Source: Vibrio casei (GTDB lineage: Bacteria > Pseudomonadota > Gammaproteobacteria > Enterobacterales > Vibrionaceae). Taken from it: 64,000 nucleotides of DNA. Location of the stretch: contig NZ_AP018681.1 in assembly GCF_002218025.2 (NCBI RefSeq), positions 868,001 to 932,000 on the forward strand. The letters are read 5' to 3'. The number at the start of each line of letters is the position of its first letter. The stretch's first letter is position 1. Position numbers and translations under genes: made by a program. The notes under the pieces are model-generated. The model saw only the letters and a list, made by a program, of their open reading frames with translations. It was not told the DNA's origin and searched no databases. Below, piece after piece: positions 48,001 through 56,878 of the stretch.

Positions 48001-49005
48001 ATGAAACTCAAAAAAATACTTTCCACTTGCTTGCTTGCGGGCGCATCTCTATTAAGCGTTCATGCCAACGCCTTCTGGGGAAGTGATGACGATGAAACGC
48101 TAAAACTTGGCTATTTAGTAAAACAACCTGAAGAACCTTGGTTTCAAACCGAGTGGGCTTTTGCTGATAAAGCGGCTAAGCAATATAACTTTGAATTAAT
48201 CAAAATGGCGGTACCTGATGGTGAAAAAACGCTCAATGCCATTGATACCCTCGCCGCCAGTGGTGCAAAGGGATTCGTTATCTGCACACCCGATCCAAAA
48301 CTGGGTTCTGCGATCATGGCGAAGGCCAAAAGCTACGATTTAAAAGTCATTACTGTTGATGATCAATTCTTAACGGCTAAAGGCCAGCCAATGACGGAAG
48401 TACCATTGGTTATGATGGCGGCTTCCCAAATTGGTCAACGTCAAGGACACGAGCTGTATAAAGAAATGCAAAAACGTGGCTGGGATGTCGCATCTACTGC
48501 AGTAATGGCGATTACCGCTGATGAACTGGATACAGCTCGTCGTCGTGTACACGGTGCCATGGATGCATTAAAAACTGACGGTTTCCCTGCTGCTCAAATT
48601 TACACCGTTCCAACGAAAAGCAACGATATTCCAGGTGCTCTCGATGCCGCAAACTCTCTTTTAGTGCAGTACCCAGACATTAAGCAATGGCTGGTTGTGG
48701 ATATGAACGACAACACAGTATTAGGTGGCGTACGCGCAACTGAAGGTCAAGGGTTTAGCGCTGCTAACGTTATCGGTATTGGTATTAATGGTGTCGATGC
48801 AGTCAACGAATTGGCTAAGAGCAAAGCCACTGGATTCTATGGGTCGTTATTACCAAGTCCAGATGTGCATGGTTTTAAATCCACCGAAATGCTTTACAAC
48901 TGGGTGAGCAAAGATGTCGAACCAGAAAAATTTGTGGAGGTTACTGACGCGGTACTGATCACACGTGACAACTTCAAGCAAGAGCTTGAGAAAAAAGGTC
49001 TGTAG
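48001..49005 (+). CDS. araF: L-arabinose periplasmic binding protein AraF
   Basis: Periplasmic receptor of the AraFGH importer, 334 residues. Sec signal peptide ending near VHANA, then LKLGYLVKQPEEPWFQTEW, VICTPDPKLG, DTARRRVHGAMDAL and a C-terminal GSLLPSPDVHGF typical of AraF. GGAG lies 7 nt before ATG. First gene of araFGH. Confidence 0.95.
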   Translation: MKLKKILSTCLLAGASLLSVHANAFWGSDDDETLKLGYLVKQPEEPWFQTEWAFADKAAKQYNFELIKMAVPDGEKTLNAIDTLAASGAKGFVICTPDPKLGSAIMAKAKSYDLKVITVDDQFLTAKGQPMTEVPLVMMAASQIGQRQGHELYKEMQKRGWDVASTAVMAITADELDTARRRVHGAMDALKTDGFPAAQIYTVPTKSNDIPGALDAANSLLVQYPDIKQWLVVDMNDNTVLGGVRATEGQGFSAANVIGIGINGVDAVNELAKSKATGFYGSLLPSPDVHGFKSTEMLYNWVSKDVEPEKFVEVTDAVLITRDNFKQELEKKGL

Positions 49006-49016
49006 TCAATCAATAC

Positions 49017-49043
49017 AAGGCTTAGCGTGATGCGTTAAGCCTT
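49017..49043 (+). promoter_or_regulatory. Intercistronic stem-loop between araF and araG
   Basis: AAGGCTTA pairs with TAAGCCTT around an 11-nt loop, 12 nt after the araF stop and 16 nt before araG. No U-run follows. It may stabilize the araF message against 3' decay, allowing excess receptor. Confidence 0.55.
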
Positions 49044-49058
49044 GATGAGAGGTCATTT

Positions 49059-50603
49059 ATGTCATCCCCAAATTTATCTTCATCTCCCCAATACTATGTC
49101 GAGTTTAATAACATCTGTCAGTACTTCCCTGGAGTCAAGGCGCTTGATGGTATGAGCTTTGGTGTCAAGGAAGGTAGCGTACACGCCCTAATGGGGGAAA
49201 ACGGTGCGGGAAAATCTACCTTACTAAAAATATTAAGTGGCATTAACCATCCTACCAAGGGTGAGTTGATCATTAATGGCGACGTGATGTCGTTTAATAC
49301 TGAAACCGATTCACTCAACCATGGAATTGCCATTATTTATCAAGAACTCAACCTTATCCCGGAGCTGAGTGTGGCAGAAAATATATTCCTTGGTCAGCTG
49401 CCGACTAAGGCTGGTTGCGTCGATTACCCTAAACTCAATCAAATGGCTCAGGTGCAGTTAGAGCGTTTAGGTGAGTTTATCGACCCAGCCTCACAGGTTA
49501 AAAGCCTGTCGATTGGTCAGTGGCAAATGGTGGAAATAGCCAAGGCCTTAAGTCGCGATGCCAAAATCATCGCCTTTGACGAGCCCACCAGTAGTTTGTC
49601 ACAACGTGAAATTGCCAACCTATTTAAGGTGATTGAAGAGCTGCGCGATCAAGGCAAAGTGATTTTCTATGTATCACATCGAATGGAAGAAATTTTCCGC
49701 ATCTCTGATGCCTTGACCATTTTTAAAGATGGCACCCATGTCGAAACCTTTTACGATCTCAGTCAGCTCACTAATGACCGTTTAGTCAGCCTAATGGTGG
49801 GACGGGAATTAAAAGATATTTACAACTATCGCAAGCGTGAATTTGGTATTGAAGGCCTCGCGGTACGCAACATGTATGGGCCCGGCGTAAAAGAGCCGAT
49901 CTCATTTAACATTCAACAGGGCGAAATTTTAGGCTTGTTTGGTTTAGTCGGCTCAGGCCGCACCGAACTTACCCGGCTGCTATTTGGCGCCGAGCTACGC
50001 CAAAGCGGTGAAATAGACATTGATACCTTTTCGGTCAAAGTGAGCTCGCCAATTGATGCGATTAATGCAGGGATCACTTACTGCCCAGAGGATCGCAAAC
50101 TCAGTGGCATCCTGCCAATTTTATCGGTCAAAGAAAACATGAACGTCACTGCGCGTCGCTCTAACCTGCACTTTGGCAGCTTAATTGATGAAAAATGGGA
50201 ACACAAAAACGCCGACGATAAAGTGCGTGATCTCAAAGTAAAAACCCCTAACCTTGAACAGCGTATTGGTAATCTATCCGGTGGTAACCAACAAAAAATC
50301 ATCTTAGGTCGCTGGCTTTCTACTCACATGAAAGTATTGATTTTAGATGAACCAACTCGGGGGATTGATGTGGGGGCAAAATCGGAGATTTATGATCTGA
50401 TTTTTACTTTGGCAGAATCTGGCGTCACCATTTTAATGATTTCAAGCGACTTGCCTGAGGTCTTAGGAGTGGCGGATAGACTGATTGTCATGAAGGACGG
50501 GAAAATCAACGGTGAGTTAACTCGCCCACACTTTAATGAAGAAGCAGCGCTCAACCTTGCCATGCTTGATCAACACGAATCAAACTTAGTTCATGAGGGA
50601 TAA
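49059..50603 (+). CDS. araG: L-arabinose importer ATPase AraG
   Basis: Double-ATPase subunit of 514 residues. First domain: Walker A MGENGAGKSTLLKIL, signature LSIGQWQMVEIAKAL, Walker B IIAFDEPTSSLS. Second domain: degenerate Walker A FGLVGSGRTELTRLL, signature LSGGNQQKIILGRWL and LILDEPTRGIDVGAK. This is the usual monosaccharide-importer ATPase layout. Ribosome site GAGG precedes ATG. Confidence 0.95.
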   Translation: MSSPNLSSSPQYYVEFNNICQYFPGVKALDGMSFGVKEGSVHALMGENGAGKSTLLKILSGINHPTKGELIINGDVMSFNTETDSLNHGIAIIYQELNLIPELSVAENIFLGQLPTKAGCVDYPKLNQMAQVQLERLGEFIDPASQVKSLSIGQWQMVEIAKALSRDAKIIAFDEPTSSLSQREIANLFKVIEELRDQGKVIFYVSHRMEEIFRISDALTIFKDGTHVETFYDLSQLTNDRLVSLMVGRELKDIYNYRKREFGIEGLAVRNMYGPGVKEPISFNIQQGEILGLFGLVGSGRTELTRLLFGAELRQSGEIDIDTFSVKVSSPIDAINAGITYCPEDRKLSGILPILSVKENMNVTARRSNLHFGSLIDEKWEHKNADDKVRDLKVKTPNLEQRIGNLSGGNQQKIILGRWLSTHMKVLILDEPTRGIDVGAKSEIYDLIFTLAESGVTILMISSDLPEVLGVADRLIVMKDGKINGELTRPHFNEEAALNLAMLDQHESNLVHEG

Positions 50604-50606
50604 AAC

Positions 50607-51590
50607 ATGACAACATTAAATCCAACCTCAACCAACAACGAGAGTAAAAAAACCTCTCGCTTTAAGATCAACAATTTCTGGGATCGATTCGGCATGCTCA
50701 CTGTGTTTGCTGGCTTGTTCCTAATCTGCGCCATTTTTGTCCCTAACTTTGCCTCCATGATTAATATGCGTGGCTTAGGTTTGGCCATTTCAATGAGCGG
50801 CATGATCGCCTGTGCTATGCTATTTTGTTTAGCCTGTGGCGATCTTGACCTTTCGGTGGCCTCCATTGTCGCTTGTTCTGGTGTGGTGACCGCGGTTGCG
50901 ATTAATGCCACAGAAAGCGTAACCCTTGGTATTGGCGCAGGCTTATTGTCTGGTGTCGCGTTTGGTTTATTCAATGGCTTTATTATTGCGAAATTGAAGG
51001 TCAACGCATTAATCACCACCTTGGCGACCATGCAAATAGCTCGGGGGTTAGGCTATATCATTTCCGATGGTAAAGCGGTGGGTATCACTGAAGAAGGATT
51101 TTTTAGCTTAGGTAACGCTTCATTTTTAGGTTTACCACTACCAGTGTGGCTAACCGTGGCGACCTTCGCGGTATTCAGCTTCTTACTCAACAAAACCGTC
51201 TATGGTCGTAACACACTTGCCATTGGCGGTAACGAAGAAGCTGCACGTTTAGCGGGCGTCAATGTCACCAAAACCAAACTCATTATCTTCACTGTGTCGG
51301 GCTTAATTAGCGCACTTGCCGGTGTTATCCTAGCGGCGCGTATGACCAGTGGTCAGCCAATGACATCCGTCGGCTTTGAATTAACCGTTATCTCTGCCTG
51401 TGTATTAGGCGGTGTATCATTGAAAGGAGGTATCGGTAAGATTTCTTATGTTATCGCAGGGGTATTGATCCTAGGAACCGTAGAAAATGCCATGAACTTA
51501 TTGAACATTTCGCCCTTTGCTCAATACGTAGTACGTGGCAGCATCTTGCTTGCGGCCGTTATTTTTGACCGCTATAAACAAGCGAAATAG
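50607..51590 (+). CDS. araH: L-arabinose importer permease AraH
   Basis: Membrane channel of AraFGH, 327 residues with about 9-10 segments. Family stretches include GDLDLSVASIVACSGVV near 85, INALITTLATM-like VNALITTLATMQIARGLG and GGNEEAARLAGVNV (the ATPase-contact loop). It starts 3 nt after araG. A strong terminator follows. Confidence 0.95.
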   Translation: MTTLNPTSTNNESKKTSRFKINNFWDRFGMLTVFAGLFLICAIFVPNFASMINMRGLGLAISMSGMIACAMLFCLACGDLDLSVASIVACSGVVTAVAINATESVTLGIGAGLLSGVAFGLFNGFIIAKLKVNALITTLATMQIARGLGYIISDGKAVGITEEGFFSLGNASFLGLPLPVWLTVATFAVFSFLLNKTVYGRNTLAIGGNEEAARLAGVNVTKTKLIIFTVSGLISALAGVILAARMTSGQPMTSVGFELTVISACVLGGVSLKGGIGKISYVIAGVLILGTVENAMNLLNISPFAQYVVRGSILLAAVIFDRYKQAK

Positions 51591-51653
51591 CACAGTGGCA
51601 ATCAATAATAAGTTTGACGCTGAATATTTATAGGAATTAATGTTTCTATGTTT

Positions 51654-51690
51654 GCCCCAGAATGAACGGTCTTCTGGGGCTTTTTTATTT
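51654..51690. terminator. Terminator after araFGH, shared with convergent nhaC
   Basis: GCCCCAGAA (51654-51662) pairs perfectly with TTCTGGGGC (51672-51680), followed by a T-run on the plus strand. It lies 63 nt past araH. Confidence 0.9.
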
Positions 51691-51738
51691 ATTCTGAAAA
51701 ACGATACTCTGAATAAAAACATTTCGATCAAAAAGAAG

Positions 51739-53253
51739 TTAAGCCATCTGCTTTTGTGCCTGCTCAGATCGAGAGGCCGCCACTTTAGATAACACAACCA
51801 CCGCAAAGATTTGCACACACAGAGCACCGAACACAACGAACATACTGTCTACAAAACCAGCTATAAGAAAACTCAATAACGCAATGCTGCCATTTAGAAC
51901 CGCATAAGGAAACTGAGTTCTAAAATGCTGGAACTGATCACAACCAGCCCCTGTTGAGGACAAAATGGTCGTTTCTGAAATTGGTGAACAGTGATCACCA
52001 AACAAACCACCAGAAAGCACCGCACCAATACACACATACAATGGTGCATCAATAGCAAATACCGTTGGTATAACAAGTGGCATCATAATCGCAAACGTAC
52101 CCCATGAAGACCCTGTTGCAAACGAAATAATCGCCGCTAATAAGAAAGCTACGGCAGGTAATAACCAATAAGGGAAACCTGTTTGTGCCAGTTCAGCAAT
52201 ATAACTTGCCGTACCAAGCTCTTTACTAATACCACTTAATGCCCAGGCTAAAATTAAAATGATTGCTACTTGAATCATTTTACCCATACCTTGTAAATAA
52301 ACTTGAATCCCTTCACTTAAACTTCTTACATTATACCAAGCCATTAAAGAAATAAGGGATACCGCAGCACTAAAATAGGCAGTACTTAACGCGGCTCGAA
52401 ATACCGATCCAGACACTTTTTCAAATGGAAAACCAAGAGGAACTAACATATACGCCAATACAGCCGCCATCACCAAAAGTGGCACACCGATAAAAGAGGA
52501 TTTTGCATTAGGGTGGGTAAATGCACTGACAGTATTCACATCATGATCAACTACCGACTTACCCGTTTTCGCCAGTTGTTCAGCCTTCGCCATCGGCCCA
52601 AAGTCTAATTGAGTTAACGCCAATAAAGGAACTAAACCAACTGCTAAAATAGCGTAAAATTGATAGGGAATAGCAGAAATAAAGGCATCCCAATCAGAGA
52701 TATCGCTATTTGCTGCGGTGAGTTCTTTTTGAATTAGCCCCATGATGTACACCCCCCAACCAATAAAAGGGATCAAAATAGCCACTGGCGATGAGGTCGA
52801 ATCAATAATGAAGGCCAGTTTTTCTCTTGAAAGTTTTAATTTATCAAATAAAGGACGAAATACCGGGCCAACAATTAACGGCGTTCCAAGATCGGAAAAG
52901 AAGATCGTAATGCCACCGAGCCAAGCTGAAATTTGCCCTCGAGTTTTATTACTGATCCAATGCGTCACTTTCGTGGCAAAAGCTTGCCCCCCACCCGATT
53001 GCTCCATCAAGGCAACAAAGCCACCAATGAAGACTAACAATACCAATACTCCAGCGTTATAACTGTCGGTAAGTTGTGTGGCTAAATGGTCTTTCACTAA
53101 CAGTCCAAAGCTGGAAAAAATATCCCACCCCGACAGCATAATCACACCGGAAAACACGCCAAAAAATAACCCTAAAACGACATTCTTTGTGGCAAGCGAT
53201 AACACCAAGGTGACAATAATGGGTAACAGTACAACAGCACTCTGTTGATCCAT
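51739..53253 (-). CDS. nhaC: NhaC-family Na+/H+ antiporter-type transporter
   Basis: Membrane transporter of 504 residues with about 12 segments. NhaC/YvqE-like features are FIGGFVALMEQSGGGQAFA, SDLGTPLIVGPVFRPL, ATGSSWGTFAIMMPLVIP and GGLFGDHCSPISETTILSS. Exchange of sodium for protons, or of organic anions in some relatives, is possible. AAGGAAATCAC precedes ATG. It is convergent with araFGH; upstream lies a dctM remnant. Confidence 0.87.
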   Translation of the reverse strand: MDQQSAVVLLPIIVTLVLSLATKNVVLGLFFGVFSGVIMLSGWDIFSSFGLLVKDHLATQLTDSYNAGVLVLLVFIGGFVALMEQSGGGQAFATKVTHWISNKTRGQISAWLGGITIFFSDLGTPLIVGPVFRPLFDKLKLSREKLAFIIDSTSSPVAILIPFIGWGVYIMGLIQKELTAANSDISDWDAFISAIPYQFYAILAVGLVPLLALTQLDFGPMAKAEQLAKTGKSVVDHDVNTVSAFTHPNAKSSFIGVPLLVMAAVLAYMLVPLGFPFEKVSGSVFRAALSTAYFSAAVSLISLMAWYNVRSLSEGIQVYLQGMGKMIQVAIILILAWALSGISKELGTASYIAELAQTGFPYWLLPAVAFLLAAIISFATGSSWGTFAIMMPLVIPTVFAIDAPLYVCIGAVLSGGLFGDHCSPISETTILSSTGAGCDQFQHFRTQFPYAVLNGSIALLSFLIAGFVDSMFVVFGALCVQIFAVVVLSKVAASRSEQAQKQMA

Positions 53254-53279
53254 GTGATTTCCTTATTTACATTAAAATT

Positions 53280-53301
53280 ATTGTGCATATATATTCACAA
53301 T
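53280..53301. promoter_or_regulatory. ATTGTG/CACAAT inverted repeat upstream of nhaC
   Basis: ATTGTG and CACAAT flank 10 AT-rich bases, about 27 nt upstream of the nhaC start codon. The spacing is 2 bp longer than in a CRP site. It may be an operator overlapping the promoter or leader. Confidence 0.35.
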
Positions 53302-53374
53302 AATCACATCTAAATGCAACCATTAATCCACAGTTCGTTCGAGTAAATACATTAGATATGAAAGATAATGCTTA

Positions 53375-53733
53375 GTCTACGCTGCTGCCACCGAAAGCTC
53401 GGTTGGTAAACATCACTCTATTATTAGCGGGTAACTTTATGGAGCCGTCGGAAATTATTTTGATCCTCGCGCCTATCTTGTTCCCTATTGCAATTGAACT
53501 TGGCATCGACCCAATTCACTTCGGCATCATCATGGTAGTGAACATGGAAATCGGCTTAATCACGCCCCGTCGGTTTGAGCTTATTTGTCACTTCGGCCGT
53601 CACCGGAATGCCACTCAGCGCCACCATCCGAGCCGCCCTACCGTGGCTGATGATCTTGTTGGTGTTCTTGATGATTATTACCTATATACCAGCAGTGTCG
53701 TTGTGGCTGCCGAATGCGTTGGGGATGCCTTAG
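53375..53733 (+). pseudogene. Decayed dctM-type TRAP permease remnant
   Basis: The reading VYAAATESSVGK (from 53375) matches intact DctM about residues 159-170. It is fused directly to a match for the NIILLLAGNFMEPS region about 150 residues further on, so an internal ~470-bp segment is gone. Further on, after GLITP at about 53572, the frame shifts (2 nt missing), and the DctM C-terminus (VGLSLFVTSAVTGMPL through WLPNALGMP and stop) continues in the other frame. Codons are more GC-rich than in the dctM copy at 17036-18319, so it derives from a diverged paralogue and not a recent duplicate. Its terminator is still intact. Confidence 0.88.
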
Positions 53734-53751
53734 GGGATCGGTTAAGAGAAT

Positions 53752-53782
53752 AAAAAAACGTGCCAGTGGGTGGCACGTTTTT
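53752..53782 (+). terminator. Intact terminator behind the dctM remnant
   Basis: AAAAACGTGCCA, GTGGG, TGGCACGTTTTT: an 8-bp stem (ACGTGCCA/TGGCACGT) followed by a T-run, 18 nt past the remnant's stop. The rest of the gap to 54047 shows no gene. Confidence 0.88.
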
Positions 53783-54047
53783 GGACAAAACCAACTTAGT
53801 CGCATTCGTCTCTTCAATAATGTTGGAATTAGTTTTGATATGGCAAATCGCCTTTATATCGTGCCTCTTAATTTATTGGCTCGATTCACCTGATACTGTA
53901 CGCGTTCTATACATCAAAAAAACACGTAGCCAATAGGATTACAATCTTTATTATTGATCACATAAAACGTCATGCGTATTTTGACCAATAATCTAGGTTA
54001 GAAATCGACAAGGAAATTTACATTACTACTCCGGACCATTTTTAGAA

Positions 54048-54731
54048 TCAGTTCGAGTACAACCCATACATCGTTAGACAACCTACCATACCATTTATTG
54101 TCATGGTCGTGGTGGCACACAAAGATACGGTTCTGTTGAGAGAACAGCGCTGTAACTTAACGGCTATCTGAAAAGGGGCAATAAGCACTCCTAGCAGCAC
54201 CTGTACCACAAAAATCTGTATCAGTGGATCAAACAAATCCAGAGACAACCTTTGAGTTTGAGCGACAGAGAGCATGATTTCCCAAATCGTTTCTAGCATA
54301 TTCAGTTTGAATGCCAGCAAGACACCGACAAGCAGCGCTACAGTAGCGATCTTAGGAAAGCGGCGCGCAGCAGGAATAAGACGGCACGACGTCGAGACTG
54401 TCAGCAAACTCACAAGCACCACTACCGACACCTGTGCAACCATCGCCAATGCCTCTAGGGCATGGTTATCGATCGTCAAATGAATACCAGTAGTTGCGTG
54501 TAAGCCAACCCCCAAGCCAGAGCCAATGGTCAGCACATGGATCGAGTTAAACCTTGTCCATTTAGAGGAAAGAATATAGTAGCAGAGGTACAGGGGGGTG
54601 CCGAGGCTAAGTTGAGTTAAAAAAAAGTCTGCATATCGACTTTCGCGTAAAACAAGAACCAAATAACCAAAAGAGACCAACAATAGTATAACGTAAAGAA
54701 TTTCCCATCGGTATTCCTTTACTCTATTCAT
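54048..54731 (-). CDS. Unrecognised multi-pass membrane protein
   Basis: A 227-residue hydrophobic protein I cannot assign. About six or seven membrane segments are visible: ILYVILLLVSFGYLVLVL near the start, LYLCYYIL, a segment with GSGLGVGLHATTGIHL, LEALAMVAQVSVVVLVSLL, TVALLVGVLLAFKL and FVVQVLLGVLIAPF. The start ATG 54731 has GAGGAG about 7 nt upstream. It follows the frameshifted gene 54779-55572 on the same strand by about 47 nt, so they were probably one unit. The pair could be a transport or envelope system, but there is no sequence basis for a specific function. Confidence 0.6.
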   Translation of the reverse strand: MNRVKEYRWEILYVILLLVSFGYLVLVLRESRYADFFLTQLSLGTPLYLCYYILSSKWTRFNSIHVLTIGSGLGVGLHATTGIHLTIDNHALEALAMVAQVSVVVLVSLLTVSTSCRLIPAARRFPKIATVALLVGVLLAFKLNMLETIWEIMLSVAQTQRLSLDLFDPLIQIFVVQVLLGVLIAPFQIAVKLQRCSLNRTVSLCATTTMTINGMVGCLTMYGLYSN

Positions 54732-54778
54732 TGCAGGTCTCCTCAAATTAAACGATCGATTTAGCAGTCAAAACTGAC

Positions 54779-55572
54779 TTACATCGCATTAAGTTCAGCG
54801 ATAGCTTCATCGACTTTTAACGTCATGGCACTGACATCCTCAATAGGCACTAAAAAGCCACTTAGAGCTTTAACCCATTGACTGAAGTCCGCCAGATAGT
54901 TTTGCGCGACGCTAAAGTCGCCATTGACGACATGAACATCTATAATATCGATACGATACAACAACATAGATTTAACCGAGTCATAGATATTTGCAGTTTG
55001 AACGATCGATCTAACTCTGCCAGCAAAGAGTCAATATTAACAGGACTTTCTTCTACCACTAACGCACATTCAGACTCAACTTGGTAGTCTGCGCCAGAAA
55101 CGTAAAGGTTATAACACTTCGCTTCTAACACTCGAGCAACATTGAAACTCACGGCTGCAAGTTGTCCATCAAATTCGCCCAACACCCCAGGAATGCGTAG
55201 ACCCGACTCATCACCAAACTCAACCGATTCGCTGCCCGTCCAACTTACATTGAGCAGTTTCACGTTGACAGTCTGATATTTGTTATTGGCTGTTACCACA
55301 TTAGGGGTAACGGATGAGATCACCGGCGTCAAAGCAGCAGTAAGTGCTTCATTTAATGCCTCAGCGAAACGAGTACTGTCACCACGTTTGATCTCCGGTA
55401 CATAATAGAAACTGCCATTCACGTCTTTGGTAAACTCTTCGTATACCCTATAGTTATTGAGCCCCACATAAGGATTATCAATGATCTCAATGGTATACTC
55501 TGTTGGTACCGATAAACGTTCATGGTTAGCCTTAATGTTGTTTAAACTCAACCGAGTAAACAACAGATGCAT
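54779..55572 (-). pseudogene. Unrecognised gene interrupted by a frameshift
   Basis: From 55572 the reading gives about 190 protein-like residues (TEYTIEIIDNPYVGLNNYR, YYVPEIKRGDSTRFAEAL, NLYVSGADYQVESECALVV, SPVNIDSLLAELDRSFKLQ), then deteriorates to LNLCCCIVSIL and a stop. In the next frame YDSVKSMLLYRIDIIDVHVV continues at exactly that point and runs to a stop at 54779. The junction near 54985 needs one inserted base to be restored. The N-terminus lacks a ribosome site and may also be truncated. No family recognised. A sequencing error is the alternative to a true mutation. Confidence 0.6.
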
Positions 55573-56235
55573 ATTACATATAATGGAATTATATGGATAT
55601 GCAGCACATATCGAACTTTCTTTTTATACTTACATTTGTTGCACAGTAAGCTCGCCATAAACCTCACGTTCAAATCAGCACGTTAGCTGCTTAAGATCGT
55701 ATCCTTTAACGTCAGGAAGTACAAAAGGAAACAGCTCATTAAGATGAGCAAGTCCAATGTGCTGTCATTCCTACGAAATATGCGCGACCTCATAAGACGC
55801 ACTCAACGGTTCCGGTAGCTGCTCTCAGAATGAGATTTCCCATAGTTGTTTTAAAAAGGCTGAAACGTATGTCGTGATTAGGTAGTTCCAAATCGCTAAA
55901 GTACCAATCAAAAGTCATGAGTCAAGTGAATCCATTCAATCCTTTTTGGGAAGGTTTCCTTAATGTGCGTAAGGTGAAAAACACAGACCGTAACTAGTGG
56001 TTTGCCCATAAACTTTCATTATGAGTGCCTGTCGCTGATAAGATTAATCATTACTTGGATGTTAGCTAGTACCAAATAACGACTAAATAGTAGCTGAAAA
56101 TTATAGCTGTCCTATAGGCAACTGAACAGTTACCAAAGTCATTGAATAATCATAGTGACTCAGCAGAGTATCCACTTATGTAGCCACGTTAAACGTATTA
56201 GAAAAGCATGTTGAAGCCTTGAACGTTTTACTAGT
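55573..56235. other. Gene-poor stretch with possible degraded coding traces
   Basis: No full gene is visible. On the minus strand one frame around 55675-55760 reads protein-like (HIGLAHLNELFPFVLPDVK, ending shortly after) but is closed by stops upstream; it may be the tail of a lost gene. I cannot assign it. The stretch lies in the rearranged zone between the unknown pair and the IS. Confidence 0.3.
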
Positions 56236-56334
56236 TTAATTGTACATGCATACCTGTTTTATACCTTTCAACATTTGCTCAACCAATGAATCATTTTCTT
56301 TCCAAATATTATTTAATTTTTCTCTAAAACTCAC
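56236..56334 (-). CDS. Possible small protein of 32 residues
   Basis: A GTG start at 56334 has AAGGAG at optimal 6-nt spacing. The product starts MSFREKLNNIWKENDSLVEQ and ends MYN. It is charged, likely helical, without a membrane segment. It may be a true small protein or the intact 5' end of a truncated gene. The 228-bp gap to the GNAT remnant (56335-56562) shows nothing else. Confidence 0.35.
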   Translation of the reverse strand: MSFREKLNNIWKENDSLVEQMLKGIKQVCMYN

Positions 56335-56562
56335 TCAATACTCCTTTTGATAAAATGCCCACTCTCAGTGAAAAAATTTAGGTATAACGCTTAAATTATT
56401 GGCGCACCAAATTAAGCGCCAAACCTATAACCAAAAATGCCAAGCCCTAAACTATTCTGATCTAATCGTTCTGGACAATTTTGAGTTACCGATTTTACTA
56501 ATTTAGTAAATTACGGATTAAGCAAAGTATGTTGATACTTTGATCGTTTATTAGGAACAATT

Positions 56563-56848
56563 TCACAGATACTTTTTGTAATAACCGGCTTTTGACACAT
56601 AACCAATATGCTCATAAAAACCTTTAGCACCAGCTGTTGCCAACGAGACCAATACACAATTATGTTCTTTGGCCTGCTGTTCAAACCTAGCCATCAACTT
56701 ACCACCGATACTACTGCCACGATGCTTTTCAGTAACTAAAACCTCGTCAACCCAGGCCACACTACCCGATGCATAAAAGGCTTCATGCACATAACCTGAA
56801 ATATACCCAATTAACTGGTCATCTGATTCTGCCACTATAATGACAGAC
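56563..56848 (-). pseudogene. 5'-truncated GNAT acetyltransferase
   Basis: The remaining ~95 residues (from SVIIVAESDDQLIGYISGY) contain the GNAT core, including the acetyl-CoA loop EKHRGSSIGGKLMARFE and the C-terminal GAKGFYEHIGY. About 45-50 N-terminal residues of a typical family member are missing exactly where the IS begins. The frame continues into the IS end, so a chimeric protein could start at ATG 56889 (MSLNEVSSLAGADQ), but no good ribosome site was seen. Confidence 0.75.
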
Positions 56849-56878
56849 TGATCTGCTCCAGCCAGACTGGACACTTCA

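Noticed and set aside
53403..53753. Apparent 116-residue protein after nhaC
   Set aside because: Only its first half is DctM-like; the rest is the DctM 3' end read out of frame. It is annotated as a pseudogene.
55675..55800. Protein-like reading considered as a transposase tail
   Set aside because: Too short, closed by upstream stops, and no transposase motif could be identified.
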